This document shows positions 48,330 to 60,160 of a stretch of 64,000 nucleotides of DNA, in pieces. The notes under the pieces are model-generated. The model did no database searches. It was not told the origin of the DNA and was given only the letters and a program-made list of their open reading frames with translations. The stretch is from Stercorarius parasiticus (lineage: Eukaryota > Chordata > Aves > Charadriiformes > Stercorariidae): assembly GCA_013396915.1 (NCBI GenBank), contig VWZL01000728.1, forward strand, positions 248,001-312,000, in the 5' to 3' direction. Made by a program: the position numbers and the translations under genes. Numbering within the stretch: position 1 is the stretch's first letter; every line of letters begins with the position of its first letter.

Positions 48330-48528
48330 TGAAACATATATATTTTTATCAAAATTCAAGGAGTCCTGCTGCAGCGATGTTTCCATTTTAAACAAGACTT
48401 CCCCAAAGCCTTGCCCGAAATGTGTGACATCCCTCCGAGCGCCCAGCTCGCCCTGCCGTTCCAGATCATTAGCGTGATCCCCGCTGACACACCGTATGGC
48501 AGTGAATGGCTCCACTCTGAGCCATGAG
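48330..48528. other. CpG-rich open patch, possible exon or regulatory block
   Basis: Between 48374 and 48493 there are nine CpG sites in 120 bases, far above the CpG-poor surroundings. A plus-strand frame is open from just after a TGA near 48330 to a TGA at 48526-48528, about 63 codons. Its central codons end mostly in G or C (CTG, CAG, GCC, CTC, ATC, GTG), unlike the AT-rich neighbourhood. Its peptide includes the stretches HFKQDFPKALPEMCDIPP and LPFQIISVIPADTPYGSEW, which I do not recognise. The minus strand is also open (48246-48515) with similar base composition, so the coding strand, if any, is undecided. It could be a terminal exon, a dead retrocopy fragment or a conserved CpG-containing regulatory element. 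Confidence 0.35.
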
Positions 48529-48844
48529 CAATACCAAGCTGTTAATGATGCCCTCAGCCCAAAACATGTATTTTAATGAATGCGGTGGGAACTTTCAGTC
48601 CTCAGCACGCAGACATCACTGGCAAACAAGCACTCAAGGTTGTGTTTTGCTGTGGTACCCCAGAGAGGCACATGCACATTCACACGTACATATTCAAAGA
48701 CTAACCCATGTTGAAATGGGAATATGTTTTATTTTATTCTGCAAACTTAAAGTGGCTGTGGAAAGCCACCTGAAGAGGTCAGGGTAGCTTAGAAGAGAAA
48801 CTACAAACAGGTCTGACAAGATGTAGTGGGGAGAGGGAGAACTC

Positions 48845-48861
48845 TTTTTTTTTTTTTTTTT
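48845..48861. repeat. T17 homopolymer
   Basis: Seventeen consecutive T. No retrocopy sequence is recognisable on the side where an antisense poly(A) tail would attach. Confidence 0.95.
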
Positions 48862-51218
48862 GCTGTATTCTTGCTTTGAAATTTTAATATTTAATATTAT
48901 TGTAAGGAAGCCTCAAACACAAGGGCAGGCTTTTGTAAATATTTTTAGGCCATTGAGTCATCTCAGCTCCCTACCGCTAGGTCAAATGATGTGGAAACCT
49001 TGTAGCAGCACAAACTCCCAGCACGTTAAGCAAGAGCAATATAAGCACATCCTTTCTTCTCCCCCACTCTCTCTCTTTTTTTGTCATTTTATTTTTTAAT
49101 TTCAATTTCAACAATGGATGGACCACAGATCAATAGCCAGCAGTTAAACACCTAATGAAGGAACACAGAGAGATCAAATGAACTCTTAACGGACATATGG
49201 ACAGAGGGTTGGCCTCTGAAAAACTGAGGGTCAGATTTCCACATTATGAAATCCCACTGTTGAGGACAGATATTCAAAACATCTGACTTTATTGAAGCAA
49301 CCAGCTACACAGCAAATTTTCAAGAGTGATTGTCACCCAAAAGGGACAGAAAAAGAACAACTGCAAATTCACTTCACTGTGCATTTCAACCCATGGGCAA
49401 GAAAAACATGGCACCAAAACACACTACGATTTTACTCCTCTTAACTGAACTGGAGGGCTTATAAATTGGGTACATGGAGGATACTCTAGTCCTGCCTATG
49501 TATCTGAGACCTCCTTTCCTCACCTTCATCACTTTTTTCCCCACACTTCTAGCAAGGGCCAGTCCATTCCCTTCAATGCCATTTGGGGCATTTCTGAACG
49601 GGGTGAAAGGATGTCAGGAGGGCTGAAGACGGCAGGTATGCAGTGCCAGGACTGAGCTGCAGAACAGAGTCTGCATGGGACCTGCCCAAAGTAACACTCT
49701 GGATCATCATCAGAAATGAGGAGACAATCAAAAAGTATAAATTACCTTTCTTCACCATCTTTCTTGTGACTGCTGTAAATATGAAGGAACAATTCTTCCT
49801 CCATAGCAGCGATCATGAACAATCTATTATGGCAAGGGAACCTGGCTTTGTATTCCCCGCTGACAGAGTCTCTTGCAGCCAGGAGGAACAAATAATTCTG
49901 AGGATTAAAATGATCACAAAGCTGAAGCAAAACAAGCCCAGTAAAACAGATGCACCTTGTGGTATCTGAGCTGTTGTGCCCCATAGCCAGAAGTTTCAGT
50001 TAAAGTCAGCTGTATGAAAATAATGCAGATAACTCTTCCCTTCACTGATGCTGAGATACAAGGCACACATGAGGAGACAGAACTTCAGAGGAATCACATT
50101 GCTTGTGGGCAGTGTTGAGTGCTTTTAGAACAGGAGATTAGAGGACTTCTTATCAACTGCTGAAAGCAACTCAGGAAACAAAGGCAGCTAAAGGAGTTTA
50201 TCCTCCAAGCAGGCAAAAGCAAATGAAAAGCAGTTTCCAGACAAGATGAGCACGTAGATGGTTCCTGCCCTCCCTGACTGCGCTGAGCAGGAGAAGGAAA
50301 AAAAGCTATTTTATTTCTATCAGGCACATTTATTTTCTCGGATGTTGCTGAAATACACATCTGCTCTCTTCAATAGGAACAATATCAGTAACTGTTTGGG
50401 TTTTACCATTTTCTTGTTTGTTGTGGCATAATCCCCAGGGATCACAATGTTTTTCAGGATGCAGACCTGCAGAAAAACATGCTTTTAGTGGTACACCTTG
50501 AACAGACACAAAGATTTTGGTTTTTCCTGGCTCCTTCAAACACCACGGTCACATCGACTGTTCATCAGGCATAATAGAAATCCCATGTTTTATGGCTGTA
50601 TCCACACTGACCAAAATGGACATACAAGAGAAGCTGCTCTCCAGTTGCGAAATTATCATATGCAGCTTGATAAGTAAGTTTTGTTTCTGAAAGCATGTGA
50701 TGCTAGTAGGGAACAGTGCTTGTCTTTGCCAATAAATGCTTTGTTAGTTAAACAAAATACAGCAGGAAGCTTCTGGTGGGACAGCGTACTAATAGTCATT
50801 TTAGGATCGTTTCACTTTTTAATGCTTTTCCAGTTGCCTCATATGCTGAAGAAAGATGCAGTCAGAGGCTGCTCTCCATGTGAACATTCAAGTCTCTTTA
50901 AAAATCAAATATTCCTGAGATTTCTCAACTGAAGAGAAAAGACTGGAAAGTAAAAGGGCAAGAAAAAAAAATTTCCTGATAGGACAAAGACAGATTGCCA
51001 TGTCTTCCTGCCATTTGGGGTCAAACTGTGTTGTCAATGTCCTTAAGGGTCAATGTTTGTAATTTATTCGTATTAGAGGCTTATTTAAAAATTCTCTCAG
51101 CTCAGTTTCTGAACAACCAGCAGCCTGTCAGACATTAAGAAGTTGTTCACAGGATGACCGCATGATTAATACTAACATTTTGCCGTATTTCTCACACAGA
51201 ATCATGTTTTGTTTGTAT

Positions 51219-51246
51219 CCACACACACACATGTATATATACACGC
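51219..51246. repeat. (CA)n/(TA)n mixed run
   Basis: A short CACACACACA run passes into TGTATATATACACGCAC. A small imperfect microsatellite. Confidence 0.85.
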
Positions 51247-53847
51247 ACAAAAAACCACCCATTTTTCCACTGAGCAAGGAATTTGAAATTCTAACCTATT
51301 TAAAATTAAACTGAGTGCAGGTTCAAGTTCTACAAATCAAAGCAGTGGCAGCTTGTAATCATTGTCCCATTTAATGAGTTGATATCTGTACAGTTTCGAA
51401 CACCTCAGACATCGTACAAATTATGTGTATTATTATGAATTTGCCTGATTTCATGACAAGCTGTACATTTCACAGTTTTCAGTTTTGATGCATCTCTAAG
51501 ATCTTATCTGAATTTAAAAGGCTTACAAAGAAAGCAATCCTAAAAAACTCTCTTAGCATGGATGAAATTTATCCTGGGAAGGAAAACAAGAAAAGAAAGC
51601 CAACCCAAGTCAGCACTTCTGTTCTGTTACAGAAACAGCTAATAGTACCTCTCTGAGCTGTACTGGTAAAACATTTTTCTCACCATCACACGTGTAATTA
51701 TATACACAATTTTCTTGCATATATAATTGCAAGAAATCTATATTTACCAGTGTCGATATAACCAAGTATTTCAAGTGCATTCCTTTTTGATATGTCAGGG
51801 AGTGCCCCAAAGAAACTTCCAGATCCTGCAGCAAGCCAGCAGCCATAACGTCAGGTGACAGGATGACAGCTGGACTGACCTTTGCAGATGACCTTATTTC
51901 AATCAGATGGGCACCTCAGAGGTCTCGCCATCACTCTTATCCACTCTTTCCCTCATTAGGGCTGGTCAGCAGATCGCAGGTCAGACTGACCAGTTGTGTT
52001 CGTTGCTCCCAGAGAAACAAAGAAACTAGACTACAAACACACAGAAGTGTGAAGCGAGAGTTCATTATGCAAGTCACAGTCTGAAGTGAATAAAACGTGA
52101 CTGGTCATTGTGCTGGCAAAAATAGCACTCATATCCCTAATGAAAAAAGAAATTGAGCTGGGAGATACTGAAGCGTTGAGGACTCCAGATATCATCTAGC
52201 TGCACGATTCTTGCTGTTTCTCATTTGCACATAGGGAAGAAATGTTTTGATACAGAGATAAAATATCTTTGTGTTGGACGTTCCCCATGTCTTGGGATTC
52301 CTGCATTAGCATTTCATAATGGGGTACCCAATCTCTAAACATCAACCAAAAAAGTGTACTCAAATTACTTTTTTATCCATTTTTTAAGCAACCTTACATT
52401 TTCTGATGATCTCTGTAAATAAATAAATGAATGAAATGTTGATGGTCCTTGCTAATCTGGCAGTATACTCCAGCCTTTGATCTCCATGGAGGAAAGTAGA
52501 TCAGAAAAGCACATAACGTATGTCAAAGTCTGACACTGATCATCTTTGCCTTGGCTCCTTCATTTACAAGATTATGTTCATGTGGCAACCTTGATGGAGC
52601 AGCATTAAATATGATAAGCCACTAGAGTCTCTTACAATGCTGTGACAGTACATTTTTGTGAGGATGTGACTCAGAATATAAAGTAACAAAAACCATAGTG
52701 AAACTCAGCTAAGGATGGAGGAAAGATTTGGAAAGACTTTTTTTAATCTTCCAGTCTTGGAATGTAGTTTGTTAAAAATTCATCAGTGTCTGTACATTCA
52801 AAATTGCATCTCCTCACTGAGCTAGGGGAATCTATTTCTAAAGAAGTGACAGAGCTCATAGATGTTCTTAGCCCCAGGCTAGCGCTCTCTGATTTTGGGG
52901 AGATAAGAATATGGACTAGTCTCATGCTTCAAGAATCTCACCCCAATCCACCCTGTCCCAAGACTAGGACAGCACCAGCAAGGATCAAAGATCCCTGGTT
53001 TTCCTTTTCATTCTTCCTTACCACATTGAAGGAATAACAAAGTTGAACAGAAGGGTCAAGAACTCCATTGACTCTAGAGAGCTCTACCACCTTAAAATCT
53101 GGAAACTGAACAAGATGCATTTTCTCAAAGATGAAATGAGGCTGTGGCTTATCTCTTCTACTACAGGGACCTCGAGCTCCAGTCTCCTCCAGCCCATAGA
53201 AGACCAGTATGCAATCAGACCTCCTCCCCAGGTACACCATCACCTTTCAGTCTTCCTTCCTCCTCATTTCCCAGAGCAAAATCAAAGGAGTATACCTGAA
53301 TCATTGAGACCTCCTCTTTCCAGGGAAGAAATCTGCAAAGACAAACACTTTTCCAGATTTCCCACTCATTACTGTGGTCACTGTCGTTAAAGTTACTGAA
53401 GTTTTGCTGCCATGTCCTAATTTATTCTTTGATATTCCAAGTTTAATTTATACTAGGGACACATTAAAATTGCAACTCCAAATAAGTATCTCTCCAACTA
53501 GGCTTTCTCTCGGAACCTGACAAATCAGGGGGCTGTTCCTGTATTTTGATCCTTTGCAGTCACAATTCAGTCTATCTCTTTAGCTCCAAGACAGAGATGC
53601 AGCGAATAGATGTCACACACGAACAGTTACTGCGGCACTTCCTCTAGTGCAATGACTCTTTAAAAAGGGCAAAGGTTGTTGTTTTTGCACAGAATTTAAT
53701 TATTTTAGGTCCTGTCCCAAGACTGCATAATGAACTATACTAGAAAATGAAAACTGCCAGAAACAATCCCCTCTTCTATTTTCACACCCCCTGTCTTACA
53801 CCATAATTCTCTAACACAAATTGAGAGCCATATGGATGTTTTTCATT

Positions 53848-53865
53848 AAAAAAAAAAAAAAAAAA
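53848..53865. repeat. A18 homopolymer
   Basis: Eighteen consecutive A, then GAAAAAGAAAG. It could be an old poly(A) tail, but no parental transcript is recognisable upstream. Confidence 0.95.
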
Positions 53866-54694
53866 GAAAAAGAAAGTTAAGTTTTATTTTTCCATCAAAT
53901 CACTATCAGAATAAGACATAAACCAAGTAGAAGGTTGAAAAGAACAACGCAGAATGAATGAGTCACTTTCTTCACTGGATGCTGATAGATACACAGCTAT
54001 TACTGGAAAAAGCATGATACAAAGCCCTAATTGAAACAGAAATGCAGCTATTGCTGAGGTGGAACTAAGCAGCAAAGTATATGTAAAGAGTAGCAGGAAT
54101 GAAGACATATCACTGAACCTGAAGGGGAAAGAAAAATTAGATTCTGCCATTACCCAAAAATGGAAAAGTCTAGTTTGGGAAGATGACAGTGGAGGGAGAT
54201 TGTCATAGTTGGAGGTAGGCAGGGATGCAGTGTTACATCCATCTGTCAGATAAACACCGTTTCCTGCAGAGGCCTCCAGTTCTGCAGGCTAATACCTTAG
54301 TTCAGCAATCAGCTTGAGAAAAGACAAGCGACCTCTGAATCACCTAGATTTTCCCTGCAGTTCCTCCATCAAAAAAGCAGGGCTCTTTCTGACTCAAACA
54401 TGTGAGATAGGGTGAGAACACAGCATGAGCAAGTAGAGCTACAGAACCTAAACTTTTATGGTCTGCATCTTTGCTATAGCAAAGATAAGATTTAAAGTCT
54501 CAGAGGGTAACTTAGTCTTTTTGTTGAGGAAGGAAATAATTTTCTTGCCTGACATAATTCTTCACACAAGGCCAATCTAAATATCCGATTTTATTACCAT
54601 GCCATTTACAGTTCTGAGGGAATCAGGAAGCTTACCTACCTGGAAATGATCAATATCTCCCAGTTTCTGAGTTGGAACTGATAAAACTCAAAGG

Positions 54695-54745
54695 GAAGAA
54701 AAAAAAAAACAAAACACAAAAGAACCCAAACAACCAAACAAGAAA
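54695..54745. repeat. A/C-rich low-complexity patch
   Basis: Begins with an A11 run and continues through CAAAACACAAAAG, CCCAAACAACCAAACAAG. Decayed simple sequence similar in kind to the patch at 5.5 kb. Confidence 0.75.
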
Positions 54746-57230
54746 CTCTGAGAAGAATCTCATAAATTTGCCACCAGCTGCTGTATTTATTTACCCCCCA
54801 CTACCCTCTCTGCAACCCACAGGCCTCTAACACAGGCACAGGAGACACAAATTGCAGATTAGTCTTTGACCCCTGTAGACTTCAATCAATAGAATCACAC
54901 GTGATCTGAAAATTAAATCTCTGAGGTTTTCATGCATGTGAATGAGAGTGCAAATTCCAGTTCTATTGACAAGGCTATAATCCTGTTGCACAACTGTATC
55001 ACTTCAGCTGAAACAATATTAATATTGACATTTGACAATGGATGCATCACTGGGAGGGGGAATAGGACACGAGTTAAAATGGAGCAAATCTAATAACCAA
55101 ACCAGTAATGTCGTAGCACTGGGTTTCGTTCTGTTATAAGCTCTGTACATTTCATGCTACTGAAATATTGTAGAGCATTTTTCTTGCAACATTGAAGTGT
55201 AAAGAAATTTTAAATAGCATGAAAGTATACAAACCTAATTAAACATAGTTTATGCTGTAAATCCACCCAATCATTTGCTCAGGGTAACATGGAGCATCAA
55301 TCAAAGTTATATTATTCGTTTACAAGTTACTGTATCCAATTCTTGAAGGCATGTTGTTTCTCTGTTCCAAAGAGCTACTTTCATATGGAAAGCATCGCTT
55401 GTATCATCAACTAGGGTAGGTTCACCTAAGGACAGACTTTGCCTATGGCTCTCAGTGGTCTATGTGGGAGTCTCAACTTCACTGGAGTATGAAGACGACA
55501 AAAGTTGCTTGGCTGTTCCACAGGGATCATTTCTAAAGCCCAATAACAAAGAAAAAGAAGTCAAGCTGAAGTAGCCCATCTTGATAGTGGAGATGGCTGA
55601 CATGGAGAAAATGCAAAGTATCATCTGCTGTTACTTAAATCCTTATCATGATAATAAGCCTCAGAGAGAAGAGATCCACGATGTGGGCTGACCAGTCATA
55701 AGAAGCACTTAAAGCAAGGGATGTTTGAATCAATCTTTCTCTGGCTGCTACTGATACTTCTGACAAACCTGGATTGATCTTTTCACTTCTTCCTCATCAC
55801 ATACAACTAGTGGCACCTGGGTGGAAGCAAACCCTAGGTCAGAAGCTCACGTAATCTGGTCTGCAATATACAGATAGGGAGTCAGGGAATAAAAACCAGG
55901 AGCTTTGTATCATGAGAGTGCTTGAGGGCAATGCACCTGTAACTTCTGTCACTCGGATTCAGCCCTGTGAAAAGGGTCCAGCAACATGAAAGTTGAAATG
56001 GTGTGATGACCAAGCAGTCAAGCCAACTCATTAGGCAATGCTCCACAGAACCTTTTAAAGAAAAAAAACCCCATAATTGTCCACATTAAAAATGAATTAA
56101 CACCTCACAGGTGCACATCCTCTAAAGCCCTGACATTACTGTGCATTTTAATAGCTAATTAAAACACTTTCACCTCTTACAATTGCCAGTAAATCCCAGA
56201 CAGGACCTTCTTCTTGAGGTCCAAGCCAAGAGAGAAGAGAAAAGAAGGAAATAAAAATGTGTCACTATTGCAACTGTGGATGAGAGGCAGAAGTACAGAT
56301 TTTCATGTTACCTTTTACTTTCAGTCCAGCAGACTTTCAGAAGAGCTATTTCTCTTTCTTTTCTGCATTTTTGGGTGTCACACTCAGTCACAACAACTTT
56401 TTATTTGATTATTATTTTCAGAAGCACATAGGCAGAAATTCAGAGAAGCTCAGCTTTCACAGCTCCCATTGTCTTTAATGCACATTAGAAAAAAACATAA
56501 ATAAAGCCATTTCTGTTTTCTCTCACAACATGTCTGACAGATTTTACGATGTCATTGGGTTATGGTGACAGTTATTCATATTCCAAGAAGACTTGAAGAT
56601 CTAGACAAGTGTCAATCTGCATCAGATTTGTGGAAATTCCTCTGGAAGCCCCTCTGGAAACTCTGTACACATATATTTCAAATCCTTAAGAGATGGGAGC
56701 AAAGAATGTGATGTTTATAGAGTTTACAATGAGAGCTTATTTTGACTTTTGTCATTAAAGCTCTGTAGTTAGCGTAAAGTCTATTTTCCCCATGCAAAGG
56801 AACATGTAACTAACAGATACAACACCAAAGGTTTTACAGAGGAGCTCCTATGATTTGGCAGAACTATTGCAGTTGGATTGCCTGTATTCTTTGCGGCTGC
56901 TTGTACTATCTAAACAGGTAAAAAAATTGATGTATTTAAGGTATCCCCTCTTCCATCATCATCTGACCAAAATTGACCCATGAGTTCAAAGGTAAGCAGG
57001 AACACATGCATGCTGTGCTAACAAGCCTAGTTTCCTTAGCTGGAAAGGAGCTGATGCTGTACCAAAGGCTGTATGTAGGGTACTGATGTGTTCTAGTGTT
57101 TTCACACGTGAACCTTAGCCTGAGGCACCTGCATACATCAGGCTTGGAACTGCTGCGCTGAACTGATTTTTTAATTTTTATTTTATTTTATTTTTGGAAG
57201 CAAATGGATTCACAGGCCAACATCTGCAGC

Positions 57231-57245
57231 AAAAAAAAAAAAAAA
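57231..57245. repeat. A15 homopolymer
   Basis: Fifteen consecutive A. About 55 bases to the left is a TTTTA-rich run, so the pair could fold back, but no element body is recognised. Confidence 0.9.
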
Positions 57246-58163
57246 GAGGCAGATTTCCTAAGAATCAGGGTTGTACATGCACATGCAGAGAGGGCATAGG
57301 ACACAACACATAGTGAGGGAAAAGGACACAGAGCACTGGTCCATAGCTGTCAAAAGGCATCACTGAGCTGACACCATTTAGTTTTATATGGGGCTCAGAC
57401 AAAACCAGATTTCAGCTGGGAAAGACAGGGTTTGAATTTCCATCAAACCAATTAGCCTTGCCTGCCTCTCCCTTAGACTCGGATAAAACACTCTTTTGAA
57501 GAGTGATTAAGTAGAAAAAAGGAGCCAGTACAAGAATCTGTTCATGTCTTACACTGCAGAGAAAATTTAGCCTGTAAATCAGTGCTGTGGTGCTGACGAG
57601 GATATGGTTGAGGGAGGAGAAGGTGGAGAACTTCAGATACTTCGGGCAAGAGTTTGGAAAGGGATCCTAAAGTCCTGGTACAGACGTTTTATTACTGTCT
57701 GGAACCAGTGTTGAGCTTTCTACAGCTCCTTCTGTTTCCAACCAGGCAAAAGACTGAAGAAGGCATCAAACCTCCCTTGAATTGGAGAACCCTGCTCTTT
57801 GTGTCCTATTTCCAAACTGGCAGGATTAAAGATACAATCTTGAGACAGGTGCAGTGATGGGAAATGCCGGAAATTCTGCCTGTATTGTAAAATGCAAAAC
57901 CACTAAAACAACTAAAAAAAAAGGTGAATTTTGGGGATCCCATCCAGGTTTGTAAGAGAGAGCAAAAATTAAATCCCCCGTCTCAACATAATTCTGAATG
58001 TGTGTTTTTTATGACGAACACAGAAAAAACCACAAAAGACCAATGCCCCAGCCACAGGGCCACATTGCAGAGTTCCAGGGGCAACATCTCTCTCACCAGG
58101 GAGAAGAGCTTTTCCATTTCACTAGGGTCGTGGAGGAATTAATACAACTAAACATAAACATTT

Positions 58164-58189
58164 AAAATAAAAAAAAAAAAATAAAAAAA
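58164..58189. repeat. A-rich homopolymer tract
   Basis: AAAATA followed by about 13 A, T and 7 A. It borders the GC-richer segment to the right. Confidence 0.85.
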
Positions 58190-58445
58190 CAACTCCTCCT
58201 CCTGGCATATGCTGCATCTCCACGAGGTGTCCCCGCACACACGGCTACAGCAGCGACATGCTGGAAGGATGGGTAATGCGATGGGTGGCTTTGCAGCTGC
58301 ACCAAGTTTGATGGATGCAAACTAAAGAAGAGGCCAAAAGCACAAGGACACGTTATGTCCTCTTGTACCCCACCTGGGAGAGTGCCACGTAGGATCTGCT
58401 CCTTCCCAGTGCCCGTGTAGTACAGGGCTGAGCTATGAACCTTAC

Positions 58446-58630
58446 CTGCGAGTGAGGTGACTTTGGTGGTAGCACATCTTGTGCTCCGTGCTGCTCTGAA
58501 AACTGCTTCCTTGGCCAGGTCAGGCATATGCTGTGCCAACACCAGGACATAAACCCACCCCCTCAGCCCCCAGAGACCAGCACAACTGCAGCTCCGGGCA
58601 TTCACTCACAAATAACTGCACACAGCTGTG
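58446..58630. other. GC-richer segment with a strong minus-strand splice donor
   Basis: A GC-rich island in AT-rich surroundings. On the minus strand it ends in CACTCGCAG followed by GTAAGG, an excellent splice-donor context, and lies within a 147-codon minus frame (58162-58605) that has no recognisable domain and ends in a phenylalanine-rich run read from the A-tract. Possibly a non-coding exon; see findings. Confidence 0.3.
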
Positions 58631-58885
58631 GCAGATAGGGGTTTTCCTGCCCTTTTCCTCATGGCATTCTTTTTCAATACAGGCAGAGTGAAAGTAGGAG
58701 CTTTCCATGGATTTTTAACCCTTTTGAGTAGCCCTGGTGTTGCTCTTGTTCCTTTATTGGTATTTCCTCCTATCAGTGTGTGTCGATGCAGGACACCAAG
58801 CTGCTTTTTTGATGAGACAGCCTAATTTGATCATTGTCTTGAGGGATGTTTTACTTTTTCTTCCATTCTAAATTTCAAACGATTA

Positions 58886-58917
58886 ACACTCTTCGTGTTT
58901 CACACTCTTCATGTTTG
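58886..58917. repeat. 16-bp tandem duplication
   Basis: ACACTCTTCGTGTTTC is followed directly by ACACTCTTCATGTTTG. The copies differ at two positions, one of them a CpG-to-CpA change. Confidence 0.85.
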
Positions 58918-60112
58918 TCTGCCTGTGCACCTGAACGCACAGAAGCACTCACATTTAGTTGTCAGAAAAAGAGTCATTTTCTATAATGTAATTATGAAAA
59001 ATATAGAAAATAGAGTCCAAAGAGATCTCAGGATGACTACCTCACCCACACAGCTTCAGGAACTAAGAATCAACTCTATGCAATGCATGTTTTATAATCA
59101 TCAGTGCAAGCAGTTCTTTAATACTTACAATGATGGAGATTTCCAGCCTTTCCAGGCCGGAATTTCCAGGGAGTGGATTTCCATCCTTCCTATTAGAACA
59201 AGGTCTCCTGGTTTGTCATCTGTGGCTACTCTGACACCTTTTAAGCCCATGTGTCCTTGTACACTTGACCACGGCTGCCAAAAAAAAGATCAATCCCTTC
59301 TTTGGCCACATGGCTAAGGACGTGTTTTGCTCTTCCCTGCTAACCACTGAACTGCTCTCACACCTAAAGGACTCCTGTTGTACCAAAGCCCACTCTACCT
59401 TGTGCCTGGCTACTACTGCAATGGCCAGCTTCTCACTTTAAAAGCTGAGATATGTTGTGTGCATATATAGTATATATTTTGAATGTGTTCACTTTAATAA
59501 AAGACTTGCGGCTGCGGTACGAAACTGGCATATAAGCAGTACAGGCACTTAGACCTCTCTTGACGACTAAATTTTCCAGTTAATTTCAGCTTATTTCATA
59601 CCATTTTCCATTATTTTGGTTTGACTATTGCTGAGTATAGAAGAAAACTGGAGTTTTCTCCTCATCTGAATCAGAAAATCTGATCTCTGTACACTGAGAG
59701 AGGCCATAAACTTATGTCCTGGATTCAAATATTCCCAAATGAGGCCTCGCCCAGGCCTCAATTACAAGGCACACAAGCTCTCCTGAGCCTGCTGGAAAGG
59801 TTCAGAGTTTAGTGCTCTTATTTTCATGTTCACAATTTTGATACAGAAAGCTGATTAGATAGAGGTGAAAGTTTATTTGACGCTTTCTTAATGCAATCAA
59901 TATTACAGGTCTCCATATCTCTTTAGCGAGTCGCTGGTCTGGAAAAATAACTTAAGGTGCAAGAATCATCCCACCTGCTCAGGTAAAGTAAAAAGCATCC
60001 CAAACTCTGGCAGCGCTGAACCTGAATGTTCAAGGTCTGAAGCAGGTTGTGGTTCAGCAGACTCCAGTTTCTTTTTTTTCCCAGCAAGATTAAGCCTCCA
60101 GAGCCTCAAAGA

Positions 60113-60160
60113 GAAGAAAAAAAAAGGAAAAAAAAGGAAAAAAAAAGGGGGGGGGGAAAC
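60113..60160. repeat. Purine-rich A/G tract
   Basis: Repeated A-runs of 8-9 bases separated by GG, then a G10 run. A one-sided purine tract of nearly 50 bases that could adopt a triplex or G-rich structure. Confidence 0.85.

Larger units (their letters stand above)
48529..58445. other. Unique non-coding sequence with simple repeats, no gene seen
   Basis: About 10 kb without a supported gene. Simple-sequence runs are listed separately. A 60-bp minus-strand candidate exon lies at 50407-50466 (see findings). Overlapping frames near 49573-49984 and 52743-53390 on both strands are unrecognised. Confidence 0.5.

Noticed and set aside
51191..51215. CACACAGAATCATGTTTTG as a minus-strand CR1 tail
   Set aside because: Only the AGAATCAT word matches; the following CR1 3' blocks are absent.
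53848..53865. A18 run as the tail of a processed pseudogene
   Set aside because: No transcript-like sequence or target duplication is recognisable upstream.
58162..58605. 147-codon minus-strand open frame
   Set aside because: No recognisable domain, ends in a phenylalanine-rich run generated by an A-tract, and is crossed by a strong splice donor that would interrupt it.
58895..59317. 140-codon plus-strand open frame
   Set aside because: No recognisable domain, low-complexity stretches, no promoter or splice context that singles it out.
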